In this document: in pieces, positions 34,724-42,896 of the stretch
Numbering within the stretch: the stretch's first letter is position 1
Layout: the number at the start of each line of letters is the position of its first letter
NCBI RefSeq assembly: GCF_011516645.4
Contig: NZ_CP088284.1
Coordinates: 124,001 to 188,000 of the forward strand
DNA length: 64,000 nucleotides
Source: Bradyrhizobium septentrionale
GTDB lineage: Bacteria; Pseudomonadota; Alphaproteobacteria; Rhizobiales; Xanthobacteraceae
Reading direction: 5' to 3'
Notes under the pieces: model-generated
Told to the model about the DNA's origin: nothing
Database searches by the model: none
Seen by the model: only the letters and a program-made list of their open reading frames with translations
Program-made: the position numbers and the translations under genes

Positions 34724-35161
34724 ATGGACACAGAGCATAGTGCTATCACGGAGCCGGTGAGGCGGCTTGAGGTCTTCACTGGAGCCGGCCGTCGGCGGAA
34801 GTGGAGCGACGAGGACAAGGCGCGGATTGTTGCGGAGATCGTTGCGAGCGGCGACTCAGTCTGTTCGGTAGCGCGACGGCATGGATTGTCGCCGCAGCAG
34901 TTGTTTGGCTGGCGCCGTCAGTTGCGAGAAGCTGCGGGCGGTCATTCCGAAGTGGAAGAAGTACAGTTTGTGCCGGCGGTGGTGGATGCCGTAGTGCCGG
35001 CGCCCGCTCTTGGCCGTGAGCGCAAAGCGGTGCGCTGCAAGGCCAAGACGGATTCCGGGATCATCGAGATCGAAGTTGACGGCATCACGATCCGGGCCGG
35101 TCGTGGTGCCGACCCAACAATGATTGCGTCGATCGTCCAGGCGCTGAAGGCGAGCCAGTGA
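34724..35161 (+). CDS. tnpA: IS66 protein TnpA (helix-turn-helix)
   Basis: The 145-aa Orf1 has RRRKWSDEDKARIVAEIVASG and the helix-turn-helix SVARRHGLSPQQLFGWRRQL, with C-terminal SGIIEIEVDGITIRAG. It is intact and overlaps tnpB by ATGA (ATCGG context with the tnpB start GTG 35158). It is divergent from the TnpA proteins of the other IS66 copies, so this is a different IS66 subtype. Confidence 0.92.
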   Translation: MDTEHSAITEPVRRLEVFTGAGRRRKWSDEDKARIVAEIVASGDSVCSVARRHGLSPQQLFGWRRQLREAAGGHSEVEEVQFVPAVVDAVVPAPALGRERKAVRCKAKTDSGIIEIEVDGITIRAGRGADPTMIASIVQALKASQ

Positions 35162-35514
35162 TCGGTCCGTCGGGTGCGGTCCGGGTGATGGTGGCGACCA
35201 AACCGGTAGACTTCCGCAAGGGAATGGAGGGGCTTGCTACCCTGGTGCGCGAGAGCATGGGGGCTGACCCATTCTCGGGAGCTGTCTATGTGTTCAGGGC
35301 CAAGCGGGCGGATCGGATCAAGCTGGTGTTCTGGGACGGAACGGGTTTGTGTCTGTTCGCCAAGAGGCTGGAGGATGGAATCTTCCGCTGGCCGAAGATC
35401 GAGGACGGTGTGATGCGTCTGTCGGCGGCGCAATTGTCGGCGCTGCTGGAGGGGCTCGACTGGCGGCTTGTGCATGAAGCACGGGCGACGCCGGCGCCAA
35501 CACAAGCGGGATAG
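35158..35514 (+). CDS. tnpB: IS66 accessory protein TnpB
   Basis: 118 aa, IGPSGAVRVMVATKPVDFRK, YVFRAKRADRIKLVFWDGTG, LSALLEGLDW. It starts at GTG within the tnpA stop (four-base overlap). Intact. The sequence subtype matches the tnpA and tnpC of this element. Confidence 0.92.
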   Translation: MIGPSGAVRVMVATKPVDFRKGMEGLATLVRESMGADPFSGAVYVFRAKRADRIKLVFWDGTGLCLFAKRLEDGIFRWPKIEDGVMRLSAAQLSALLEGLDWRLVHEARATPAPTQAG

Positions 35515-35588
35515 TTGTTGGCGGTGCTGCGGCGAAGTGAATCAGGAGCGTCGGACGCGTCGCCAGTTGGCGGCGAATATGCTCTGAA

Positions 35589-36143
35589 TTGGGTGTGAGC
35601 GACGCCCTGCCTGACGATCCCGAGACGCTGAAAGCGATGCTGCTTGCGGAGCGGTGCGAGAGCGAACGGCTGCGTCAGATCATCAAGGAACTGCAGCGGC
35701 ATCGGTTTGGCCGGCGGGCAGAGACGCTGCCTGAAGATCAGATGCTGCTGGGCCTAGAAGACGTCGAGCAGGTGGCAGCGTACGGCGAGACGGCGCAGGA
35801 CGTCAGCGCACCTGAAGGCCGTGAGGTGCAAGCCGGTAGGCGCCGCGTCAACCGTGGCGCCTTGCCGGCGCACCTGCCGCGGATCGAAGTCGTCGTCGAC
35901 ATCGAGGACAAGACCTGTCCCTGCTGCCAGGGCGAGTTACATCGGATCGGCGAGGATAGAAGCGAGCGGCTGGACCTGGTCCCGGCGCAGTTCCGGATCC
36001 TCGTTACCCGGCGTCCCAAATACGCCTGCCGCGCTTGCGAGGACGGTGTCATGCAGGCGCCGGCCCCGGCCCGGTTGATCGAGGGCGGACTGCCGACCGA
36101 AGCAACCGTCGCCCAGGTTCTGGTGTCCAAATATGCCGATCAC
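35589..36143 (+). CDS. tnpC: IS66 TnpC, 5' exon
   Basis: The first 185 codons of the transposase (start TTG 35589 or GTG 35595). They cover an N-terminal helical part, the CPCCQGELHRIG zinc-finger-like motif, CRAC and the segment ending LVSKYADH. The reading is cut at 36143 by the group II intron. The 3' exon at 39371 resumes exactly in frame (LPLYRQAQIYARQG), so splicing would give about 508 aa. Unspliced translation ends at 36191 inside the intron. Confidence 0.88.
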
Positions 36144-36276
36144 CGTGTGTCCTGGAACACACCAACGAAAGGAGGTTTGGAAGCTGCGTGAGAGATAGAG
36201 CTGGCGCCGGTTGTTTGGACAGCGCCCCGCGGGATTTAAGTGGATTCCTGCCGGGTTATGCTGAACGCGGGGCCTT

Positions 36277-36333
36277 ACGATTTTGTCGTTGCGTCGGGAG
36301 GGCGTAGCCCGACCAGAGCGACGACAAAATCGT
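36277..36333. repeat. Long hairpin downstream of IS3 orfB (copy 1)
   Basis: A 57-bp near-perfect inverted repeat with outer arms ACGATTTTGTCGT/ACGACAAAATCGT lies between orfB and the IS end. In RNA it would form a strong stem. It could act as a terminator or block read-through in both directions; the same structure occurs in copy 2 at 58987-59043. Confidence 0.75.
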
Positions 36334-36342
36334 CGGCGACGG

Positions 36343-37170
36343 TCATGCGGCGATCACCATAGCTTGCGTGCCGAAGTAAGCCTCGTCGGGCGTGCGCCCG
36401 TCAAGGCTCGAGTGAGGGCGTCCCTGATTGTAGAAGGCCAGATACTTGGCAATTGACGCTCGCGCCTCGGACACGCTGTCGTAGGCGCGGAGATAAACTT
36501 CTTCGTATTTGACCGTGCGCCAGAGCCGCTCGACAAACACGTTGTCGCGCCAGGCGCCCTTGCCGTCCATGCTGATGGCGATCTTCGCGTCCAGCAGCAC
36601 ATCGGTGAACTCGAGGCTGGTGAACTGGCTGCCCTGGTCCGTGTTGAAAATCTCGGGCCTGCCGTGCTTCGCCAACGCCTCCTGGACCGCTTCGACGCAG
36701 AAGGCCGCCTCCATTGTGATCGAGACGCGATGGGCCAGGACCCGTCGGCTGAACACATCGACGACCGCCGCGAGATAGACGAAGCCACGCCGCATCGGAA
36801 TGTAGGTGATGTCCATTGCCCACGCCTGGTCGGGCCGCTCGATCTTCAATCCGCGCAACAGGTACGGGTAGATCTTGTGACCCGGTGCCGGCTTACTCGT
36901 GTTCGGGCGACGATAGACCGCCTCGATCCCCATGCGCTTCATCAGCGTCGCGATGTGGCGGCGACCGGCGTATACGCCCTCCCGCCGCAGCAACGATCGC
37001 TGCATACGCGCTCCCGCGAAGGGATAATCGAGATGCAGCTCATCGAGCCGACGCATCAAGGCAAGGTCCTCGGCCGAAACTGGCCGAGGTTCATAGTAGA
37101 CCGTGCTGCGAGCCAGCTTCAGGACCTTCGCCTGGCGCACGATAGAAAGATCATGACCGCGGTCGATCAT
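36343..37170 (-). CDS. IS3-family transposase OrfB
   Basis: This 275-aa DDE integrase-type transposase has the HTH_21-like N-terminus (RLDELHLDYPFAGARMQRSL), the rve core with AMDITYIPM (first Asp), FNTDQGSQFTS (second Asp) and SMDGKGAWRDNVFVERLW (Glu), and the tail YNQGRPHSSLDGRTPDEAYF. The start overlaps the end of orfA by four bases. The same protein is encoded at 58150-58977. Confidence 0.95.
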   Translation of the reverse strand: MIDRGHDLSIVRQAKVLKLARSTVYYEPRPVSAEDLALMRRLDELHLDYPFAGARMQRSLLRREGVYAGRRHIATLMKRMGIEAVYRRPNTSKPAPGHKIYPYLLRGLKIERPDQAWAMDITYIPMRRGFVYLAAVVDVFSRRVLAHRVSITMEAAFCVEAVQEALAKHGRPEIFNTDQGSQFTSLEFTDVLLDAKIAISMDGKGAWRDNVFVERLWRTVKYEEVYLRAYDSVSEARASIAKYLAFYNQGRPHSSLDGRTPDEAYFGTQAMVIAA

Positions 37171-37526
37171 CGCTTTGCGCTCAGCAGGCCCGCCTTGGTG
37201 AGCGCGCCGGACAAAAAATCGTTTTCCAACGCCAGCTCGCCGATCTTGGCATGTAACGCCTTCAAATCGACCGGCGTCTCGGCCGACGCCTTGTCATGCC
37301 CAAACACGCCGGCGGCGCCTTCCAGGAGCTGGTTTTTCCAGATCGTGATCTGGTTCGGATGAACATCAAACAGTTGCGCCAGCTCCGCCAGCGTCTTGTC
37401 GCCTTTGACCGCAGCCAAAGCAACCTTCGCCTTGAATGCCGGAGAATGCATCCGGCGGCTCTTCTTCGTCATCTTCGCTCCTGATTCGCAGCAAGAATCC
37501 TCGCCGCTGTCAGGCAGAAAATCCAC
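37167..37526 (-). CDS. IS3-family protein OrfA
   Basis: 119-aa HTH protein: RRMHSPAFKAKVALAAVKGD, LAELAQLFDVHPNQITIWKN helix-turn-helix, and a C-terminal leucine-zipper-like helix (KALHAKIGELALENDFLSGA). It binds element ends and in most IS3 members is fused to OrfB by frameshifting. Here the two frames overlap by ATGA, so coupled translation is also possible. Confidence 0.95.
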   Translation of the reverse strand: MDFLPDSGEDSCCESGAKMTKKSRRMHSPAFKAKVALAAVKGDKTLAELAQLFDVHPNQITIWKNQLLEGAAGVFGHDKASAETPVDLKALHAKIGELALENDFLSGALTKAGLLSAKR

Positions 37527-38048
37527 TCAAGCTACTGTCCGAATTTGCGGAGCCAGCTCTGATGAGGGCGGGCCCCTCGGAGCCGACGATCAGGCGTTGG
37601 CTTCAAACCGCCGCGAGCTGCTGTCGTAAAGAGCGATGGTAGTGAGCGTCGCGGAAAAGGCGGGCTTCGACCCGTCAGGTGAGATCCAAGGAGACGAGCG
37701 AAAGCAAACCGCCGATGAACTGCCGAAAGCATATTGTCGACGTCAAAACCCGAGCTGGTGGTCGCCCGGGGATTAGTGCAGGCGGAGTCCTGAAGACCGG
37801 CCTGTGCGGCGTCCGGCTCGAAGGCGGCGTGAACTTGGATCAGGCTCTTACGTGGAACAGGAGAACCTGTCGTTCCGATGCTAAGGAAGACGGTCGAGCG
37901 GGCGAACCCTGCGAGATCCAGCGTACCGATGCGGGACACAGGGGCAGAACGGTTCGTAGTAGGGATGAAGGCGCCGTAATGGCGCCGGACCGAAGGGGCC
38001 GTGGCGTTCAGCTCTCGGCTGCGGCCAACCGGTGACGGGAGGAGCCGT

Positions 38049-39308
38049 ATGACGCGGGCAAAGCCGTTCGCCATCCCGAAGCGGGAGGTATGGGAAGCCT
38101 TCAAGAGAGTGAAGGCCAACCAAGGAGCGGCTGGAGTTGACGGGCAGTCGATCGAAGAATTTGAGAGCCGGCTTTCGGCCAATCTCTACAAGCTCTGGAA
38201 TCGACTGTCCTCAGGCAGCTATATGCCGCAGCCGGTGCGCCGGGTGGACATCCCGAAGGCGAATGGTGGAACGCGGCCGTTGGGAATCCCCACCGTCGCC
38301 GACCGTATTGCGCAAGAGGTTGTTCGACGCCGACTGGAGCCGTCGCTGGAACCTATTTTCCACGCCGACTCCTACGGCTATCGCCCCAAGCGCTCGGCAG
38401 TCGATGCTATCCGGGTGGCGCGTCAGCGGTGCTGGCGCTCCGATTGGGTGCTCGACATCGATATCAAGGGCTTTTTCGACAGCATCGATCACGAGCTGCT
38501 CCTCAGGGCTGTGTGCAAGCACACGGATTGCGCCTGGGTTCGGCTCTATATCGAACGCTGGCTGAAGGCGCCCGCGATGCTCGACAATGGCAAGCTTGTC
38601 GCGAGGGAACGGGGAACGCCACAGGGCGGTGTCATCTCGCCGCTACTCGCAAACCTGTTCCTGCACTACGCGTTCGACATCTGGATAGAGCGGGAGATGC
38701 CTGGCATATTGTTCGAACGATATGCTGATGACATCATCTGTCACTGCCAGACTGAACGTGAAGCGCTGAGGTTGTGGCGTGCTGTTGATGAACGGTTCGC
38801 CGCCTGCGGTCTGGTCCTCCATCCGCAGAAGACCAAACTGGTCTACTGCAAGGATACCAACCGAAAAGGCGAATACGGATGTATCAGCTTCGACTTCCTC
38901 GGATACACGTTCCGTCCGAGGCTGGCGAAATGGCGGGGCGGCCTCTATGGGGTCTCGTTCTTGCCGGCAGCAAGTCCGACGGCGCTGAAGGATATCCGGC
39001 GTACGTTGCGTAATTGGGGCCTTCAGCGGCGCAGCGACAAAGTGCTGCACGATCTCGCTCGGATGTTCAATCCCTGCATCCGGGGTTGGATCGGCTACTA
39101 CAGCCACTTCTACAAATCTGCTCTCTATTCGACGATGCGTCGGATAGATGCGCATGTCCTCAGATGGGCGGCTCGCAAGTTCAAGCGCTTTCGTCAGCGT
39201 CCCCGTGACGCTCGGGCGTGGCTGGCGCGGTTGGTCCGGGCTCAGCCCGAACTCTTCGCTCATTGGCCGCTTCTCTATGGCCGAGGCCGAACGCTGGGAG
39301 CCGTATGA
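38049..39308 (+). CDS. ltrA: Group II intron reverse transcriptase/maturase
   Basis: ATG 38049 follows GGGAGGAGCC; the open frame extends upstream but without RT sequence. The 419-aa protein has KANQGAAGVDGQ, RPLGIPTVADRIAQEVV, SYGYRPKRSAVDAI, LDIDIKGFFDSIDHELL, RGTPQGGVISPLLANLFLHY, ERYADDIIC (catalytic YADD) and the X domain (NPCIRGWIGYYSHFYKSALY). No HNH domain. It is distinct from the maturase at 29282, so the two introns are not recent copies of each other. The stop overlaps domain V. Confidence 0.93.
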   Translation: MTRAKPFAIPKREVWEAFKRVKANQGAAGVDGQSIEEFESRLSANLYKLWNRLSSGSYMPQPVRRVDIPKANGGTRPLGIPTVADRIAQEVVRRRLEPSLEPIFHADSYGYRPKRSAVDAIRVARQRCWRSDWVLDIDIKGFFDSIDHELLLRAVCKHTDCAWVRLYIERWLKAPAMLDNGKLVARERGTPQGGVISPLLANLFLHYAFDIWIEREMPGILFERYADDIICHCQTEREALRLWRAVDERFAACGLVLHPQKTKLVYCKDTNRKGEYGCISFDFLGYTFRPRLAKWRGGLYGVSFLPAASPTALKDIRRTLRNWGLQRRSDKVLHDLARMFNPCIRGWIGYYSHFYKSALYSTMRRIDAHVLRWAARKFKRFRQRPRDARAWLARLVRAQPELFAHWPLLYGRGRTLGAV

Positions 39309-39331
39309 GCCGAGAGGTTCACGTACGGTTC
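39298..39331 (+). ncRNA. Group II intron domain V
   Basis: A 34-nt hairpin starting GAGCCGTATGAGCC and ending CACGTACGGTTC, a textbook domain V with AGC catalytic triad, overlapping the maturase stop codon. A strong domain VI hairpin follows (GCGCGCGGGGGTG...CCCCCGCGCG). Confidence 0.9.
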
Positions 39332-39370
39332 TGGGAGCGCGCGGGGGTGAGATTCCCCCGCGCGACTCGC

Positions 39371-40342
39371 TTGCCGCTCTATCGGCAGGCTCAGATTTAC
39401 GCCCGCCAGGGCATTGAGCTCGATCGTTCGACGCTGGCGGACTGGGTGGGACAAGCAGCCTTCCACCTGCGTCCGTTGCATGAGCGCCTCCTCGGCAAGC
39501 TCAGGCGACGGCCAAAGCTGTTCGCCGACGAGACGACGATGCCGGTGCTCGATCCCGGCCGAGGGCGCACCAAGACCGGTCAGCTCTGGGCCTATGCAGC
39601 GGACGACCAGCCATGGGGCGGCGCCGATCCGCCGGGCGTCGCCTATGTCTATGCTCCCGATCGCAAAGCCGACCGACCAATCGCCCATCTGGCAGGCTTC
39701 AAGGGGATCCTGCAGGTCGATGGCTATGCTGGCTATGGCAAGCTGGCCGAGCGTGGCGACGTTCAGCTTGCATTCTGCTGGTCCCACATGCGGCGTAACT
39801 TCTACGAACTCGCCGCCCCCGGTCCCGCGCCCATTGCGGGCGAGGCGCTCAAGCATATCGCCGAGTTCTATGCCATCGAGAAGGACATCCGTGGCCGTAG
39901 CGCCGAGGAGCGCTGTCTCGTTCGGCAACAGAAAAGCCGACCGCTGGCGGAAGCCTTCGAGCAGTGGCTCCGCGCAAAGCTCGCGTTGATCAGCCAAAAG
40001 GGCAAGCTGGCCGACGCCATCCGCTATGCGCTCTCACGCTGGGAGGGCCTGACGCGCTTTATCGATGATGGCCGTATCGAGCTCGACAACAACGCCGTAG
40101 AGCGCTCGATCCGTCCGATCACGCTCAACCGGAAAAATGCGCTGTTCGCAGGCTCCGACGGTGGTGCCGAGCACTGGGCTATCATCGCCTCCCTGGTCGA
40201 AACCTGTAAGCTGAACGATGTCGATCCGCTTGCCTACTTGACCGACGCGCTCACCAGGATCGTCAACGGTCATCCGAATAACGAGATCGATCACCTGCTG
40301 CCGTGGGCCTATTGCCGTCACGACCTCAAAGCTGTGGCCTGA
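39371..40342 (+). CDS. tnpC: IS66 TnpC, 3' exon
   Basis: The remaining 323 codons of the transposase, from LPLYRQAQIYARQGIELDRS through FADETTMPVLDPGRG (first catalytic Asp), FIDDGRIELDNNAVERSIRP and HLLPWAYCRHDL to a stop at 40342. The frame is open and undamaged. A spurious upstream extension through the intron's 3' end exists. Functional only if the intron is removed from the RNA. Confidence 0.9.
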   Translation: MPLYRQAQIYARQGIELDRSTLADWVGQAAFHLRPLHERLLGKLRRRPKLFADETTMPVLDPGRGRTKTGQLWAYAADDQPWGGADPPGVAYVYAPDRKADRPIAHLAGFKGILQVDGYAGYGKLAERGDVQLAFCWSHMRRNFYELAAPGPAPIAGEALKHIAEFYAIEKDIRGRSAEERCLVRQQKSRPLAEAFEQWLRAKLALISQKGKLADAIRYALSRWEGLTRFIDDGRIELDNNAVERSIRPITLNRKNALFAGSDGGAEHWAIIASLVETCKLNDVDPLAYLTDALTRIVNGHPNNEIDHLLPWAYCRHDLKAVA

Positions 40343-40363
40343 AAACAGCGCTTACGACTTGTC

Positions 40364-40643
40364 TATCGAGTTCCAACATGATTTTGCTGCACTATCAATT
40401 TCTTAAGAGCGTTGCGCGTTCTCCGCGAGACACTTCGGCGGCGCGCCGGGCCGAGCATCGTGGTTGCCTCAGGAATGCGAGCAGATCGGAGGCGCCGCAT
40501 TGTCCAACGGTCGAGCAGCGAAATTGACGTACTGACGTGATAGACCCCGCTACATTGCGGGCTCAACTTTCAGATGCCCGCTCGCGACGCGAGCCATCCA
40601 GATCTTCTCCGTCAGTTCACGACAGTGCTCACGCAGCCGTCAT
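40364..40643. other. Flank of IS66, no supported gene
   Basis: No recognisable gene or motif. The bases just right of the duplication (TATCGAGTTCC) do not continue a reading frame from the left flank, so no gene appears to have been interrupted by this IS66. Confidence 0.45.
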
Positions 40644-40988
40644 CTAAATTCGATTTGCTGTCGCCGGAACATTTGGAATGTATCCGAGCTGCCCCTCGAG
40701 AGCCGCCAGGGCCTGGCGAGCTCCCTCTAACCGTGCGGTCGCCTCATCCGAGACCTGTCGCGCCTCATTCAATCGAACGACCGCTTTCGCACCGGCATCA
40801 AACAGCTTGCTCCGTATTGATGGAGATCGATCCTCGAGAACTGCGCGCTCGAGCTCGGGCAGCATGTTCATGAGCGCTCGATGTGCGAGCGCTTGCACGG
40901 TTTCAGACTTCTCGGCAGCGGTAAGAGCCTCTCGGTAAAAAAGTACCGCCTCGATGGCTTTCTCTTCAAGATGGAGATCGTCGCTCAA
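40644..40988 (-). CDS. Hypothetical helical protein (114 aa)
   Basis: MSDDLHLEEKAIEAVLFYRE, then ALMNMLPELERAVLEDRSPS and a heptad-like stretch VRLNEARQVSDEATARLEGA: nearly all helix, with coiled-coil potential at residues 65-105. Natural composition. No family is recognised and no close operon partner is visible. Confidence 0.6.
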   Translation of the reverse strand: MSDDLHLEEKAIEAVLFYREALTAAEKSETVQALAHRALMNMLPELERAVLEDRSPSIRSKLFDAGAKAVVRLNEARQVSDEATARLEGARQALAALEGQLGYIPNVPATANRI

Positions 40989-41351
40989 TCACTCATTCTC
41001 GCTACTTGCATCGTGAAATAACCAGCCGTTTCTTCTGTTCTACGGACGCTGGCGGCCTGTGAGCTCGCGATAACAGGCATCCAGCTCACCGAGCTCAATC
41101 GCTCGCGCCGCCGCGCTAGTAAGGCTAAGTGGATCTCCATTTGAGAATCGAAGCATTTTTAATCCTCGATGAACGGCTCTAGGGCCGTTCGCAAACACCT
41201 ATGATCGTACAACCTGACGCTACGTGCGCTTCAAGCCGTTTGTGCTCATGCTCAGCCGACGGGCGTGGCCACAACCAGTTCGCGGGGCCTTCTCGTAGCG
41301 TGCCGAGACCGAACGTTGGTCGTGTTCTCAGTGATGGTGTAGGTCGGTAGA
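40989..41351. other. Intergenic stretch, no supported gene
   Basis: No convincing frame on either strand. It ends at a long inverted repeat (41352-41407) next to transposase fragments. Confidence 0.4.
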
Positions 41352-41407
41352 GCAAAGCCGCCCGCACGCGCGCCTCAAATAGCGCCGTAGCGGGCGGGCG
41401 GCTTTGC
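41352..41407. repeat. Perfect 14-bp inverted repeat
   Basis: GCAAAGCCGCCCGC (41352-41365) and GCGGGCGGCTTTGC (41394-41407) with a 28-base loop. It lies about 65 bp before an IS256 transposase start. It could be a terminator hairpin of a lost gene or part of the IS256 leader. Confidence 0.6.
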
Positions 41408-41473
41408 GGTGGTCACCGGCAGTTCTCCGGTAGGATCGGGTTGCGACACGCCAACGCAACCGAGGAACCACCG

Positions 41474-41570
41474 ATGACCGACGATATGATGAACCTGCGG
41501 ACGCTCGTGGAGAAGACCCCTGATGCCGATCTGTTGCGCGAGATGATCGGCTTTGCCGCCCAGCGGTGTG
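41474..41570 (+). pseudogene. IS256-family transposase, N-terminal remnant
   Basis: ATG 41474 reads [31 protein letters not shown], the start of IS256-type (mutator) transposases as I know them in rhizobia. It breaks off after about 32 residues at a junction with IS21-like sequence. Inactive. Confidence 0.7.
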
Positions 41571-41931
41571 TTTCGGCATGGAATAAGGACCCCGTTTTCG
41601 GGGTGATCGGCATCCAATCGGGACCCCGGGATAAGGGCCACAGTGGCTTCCATCGAGTCATGGAAGCCGAGGTTGGGATGCTGGTGGTGGAGACGATTGG
41701 TAAGATCCGTCGCGCCTACTTTGTTGATGGTCGTCCGATCAAGGCGATCACTGCCGAGAACTTGGCGTATCGCGGAAGGTGGTTCGCAAGGTCATTCGTT
41801 CTCAAGCGACGGAGTTCCGGTACGAGCGCGAGACGCAGCCGCTCCCGAAGATGGGTGCCTGGAGTGCCGAGCTTGATCGGTTGCTGGCAGGGAATGAGAG
41901 CAAGGCGCATTTGGTGCGGGCGACTGGGTGA
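41571..41931 (+). pseudogene. istA: IS21-family istA remnant
   Basis: [20 protein letters not shown] (from 41678) begins an IstA-type N-terminus. After a frame change near 41775 it continues [20 protein letters not shown], then [20 protein letters not shown], to a stop at 41931. Only the DNA-binding N-terminal 85 residues remain and the frame is broken. The bases 41571-41677 look like the IS21 left end (GACCCCGTTTTCGGGGT hairpin). Confidence 0.72.
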
Positions 41932-42230
41932 CCATTGCATTAGCTGGGTTGTACGGGTGGATTGGAAATTCGAGCGACGTTTGAGATCACGCTCGCAGGT
42001 CTTCGCGGAACGCACTTGAAGTCATTCCCGCAAACAGAGGACGATTTGCCACAACGCCGCCGAAGGTTAGAGGGAATCATTGGCGTGGCGTGAACGTCAC
42101 GCTGATCGATCTCCACGTCAATGCTCTTGGTCATCGTTTCTATCGCGCGGCCGTCATTGTGCTTGTCCGGAAAACATTGGTTTCATTCGTCGATGATGGC
42201 AAGCTGAGCGATCTCCAGTCTGCCCACAAC
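41932..42230. other. Intergenic stretch, no supported gene
   Basis: No recognised gene; short frames only. It separates the IS remnants from the minus-strand cbtA-linked genes. Confidence 0.4.
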
Positions 42231-42896
42231 TCAAAAGGGGATTAGGTTCGAGGCACGCGTCGCCCTTCTTTTCAGATTGAAGATAAAATGAAGACTCCAG
42301 AGTCCAATCACGGCGAGCGCCGACAAACCGGAAAGCATCAGGACGGTGGGCGAATGCGTGAATGCAATGCCCCAGTCCGGCCAAACGATGACGCCGCTAT
42401 CGAAGGTTTCGGCACTGTTCGAGCAGATGGCGCCAAAGGCGGGGTCACTGCTGAGCTCAGTGTTGATCCGTTCTTGAAGAGCCTTCGCAGCCGATTGACC
42501 GTCACTCATTTCTGCCATGTGCGCCAAGAGCGCACGTGCGCCTGCGAGATAGGCGTGCGAGCATTCATTGAAGGGACTACCCTCATCGGTCAGACTGCCC
42601 GGAACAAGGCCCCAAACACACGCAAAGTATTGCAGGCTGACGAAACCCGCGAGCCGGAGGAAGATCGGATCCGTTTGCAGATGGTGAGTGGCCTGATCGA
42701 GGATCGTGGCACGATATTTGGCAATGACGAGCATTTCTCCATGAGCAATAGCAGGAATAGCAATCCCGACCACAGGGCCTTTTCGCACAATTTGATGATG
42801 TGCCCAGGCTGGTGCGCAGACCGCGAGCCAAGAGGCGACGGTGAAGAGCCATACGCACCCCGCATTGGCCAACATTCTCTCGAGCCGACTGGTCAT
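42231..42896 (-). CDS. Membrane protein linked to the cbtA-type locus
   Basis: This is a 221-aa protein with an N-terminal signal/anchor (CVWLFTVASWLAVCAPAWA), a cysteine-containing middle (NECSHAYLAGARALLAHMAE; GAICSNSAETFDSG) and a C-terminal transmembrane helix (VLMLSGLSALAVIGLWSLHF) followed by basic residues. I do not recognise the family. It overlaps the upstream phosphatase-like gene by ATGA, so it belongs to the same operon as the truncated cobalt-transporter gene and may assist metal uptake; that is inference. Confidence 0.75.
   Translation of the reverse strand: MTSRLERMLANAGCVWLFTVASWLAVCAPAWAHHQIVRKGPVVGIAIPAIAHGEMLVIAKYRATILDQATHHLQTDPIFLRLAGFVSLQYFACVWGLVPGSLTDEGSPFNECSHAYLAGARALLAHMAEMSDGQSAAKALQERINTELSSDPAFGAICSNSAETFDSGVIVWPDWGIAFTHSPTVLMLSGLSALAVIGLWSLHFIFNLKRRATRASNLIPF

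Larger units (their letters stand above)
36197..37560 (-). mobile_element. IS3-family element, copy 1
   Basis: The 1364-bp element is flanked by the 3-bp duplication GAT (36194-36196 and 37561-37563). Terminal inverted repeats of about 26 bp start AGAGCTGGCGCCGG (one end) and AGAGCTGGCTCCGC (other end, minus strand). orfA and orfB are on the minus strand. It has the same length as copy 2 at 57760-59123, and the encoded proteins are identical, so the two transposed recently. Confidence 0.95.
36144..39370 (+). ncRNA. Group II intron in sense orientation in IS66 tnpC, interrupted by IS3
   Basis: The 5' boundary follows KYADH of TnpC; the intron begins GTGTGTCC (36145, or 36144 with one shared base), fitting the GTGYG consensus. 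The 3' boundary lies before TTGCCGCTC (LPL) at 39371. Domain V is at 39298-39331, followed by a GC-rich domain VI hairpin. The IS3 element at 36197-37560 (plus 3-bp duplication) sits about 50 bases into the intron, in domain I. The intron proper is about 1860 bp. The insertion probably prevents correct folding and splicing. Confidence 0.88.
34644..40355 (+). mobile_element. IS66-family element carrying a group II intron that carries an IS3 element
   Basis: Flanked by identical GACTTGTC (34636-34643 and 40356-40363). The left end GTAAGCGCTGTTCAGCGGCC and the right end on the minus strand GTAAGCGCTGTTTTCAGGCC are inverted repeats. Inside are tnpA, tnpB and tnpC; tnpC contains a group II intron (36144-39370) in sense orientation, and the intron contains an IS3 element (36197-37560). 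Without the inserts the IS66 is about 2.5 kb. Confidence 0.94.
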
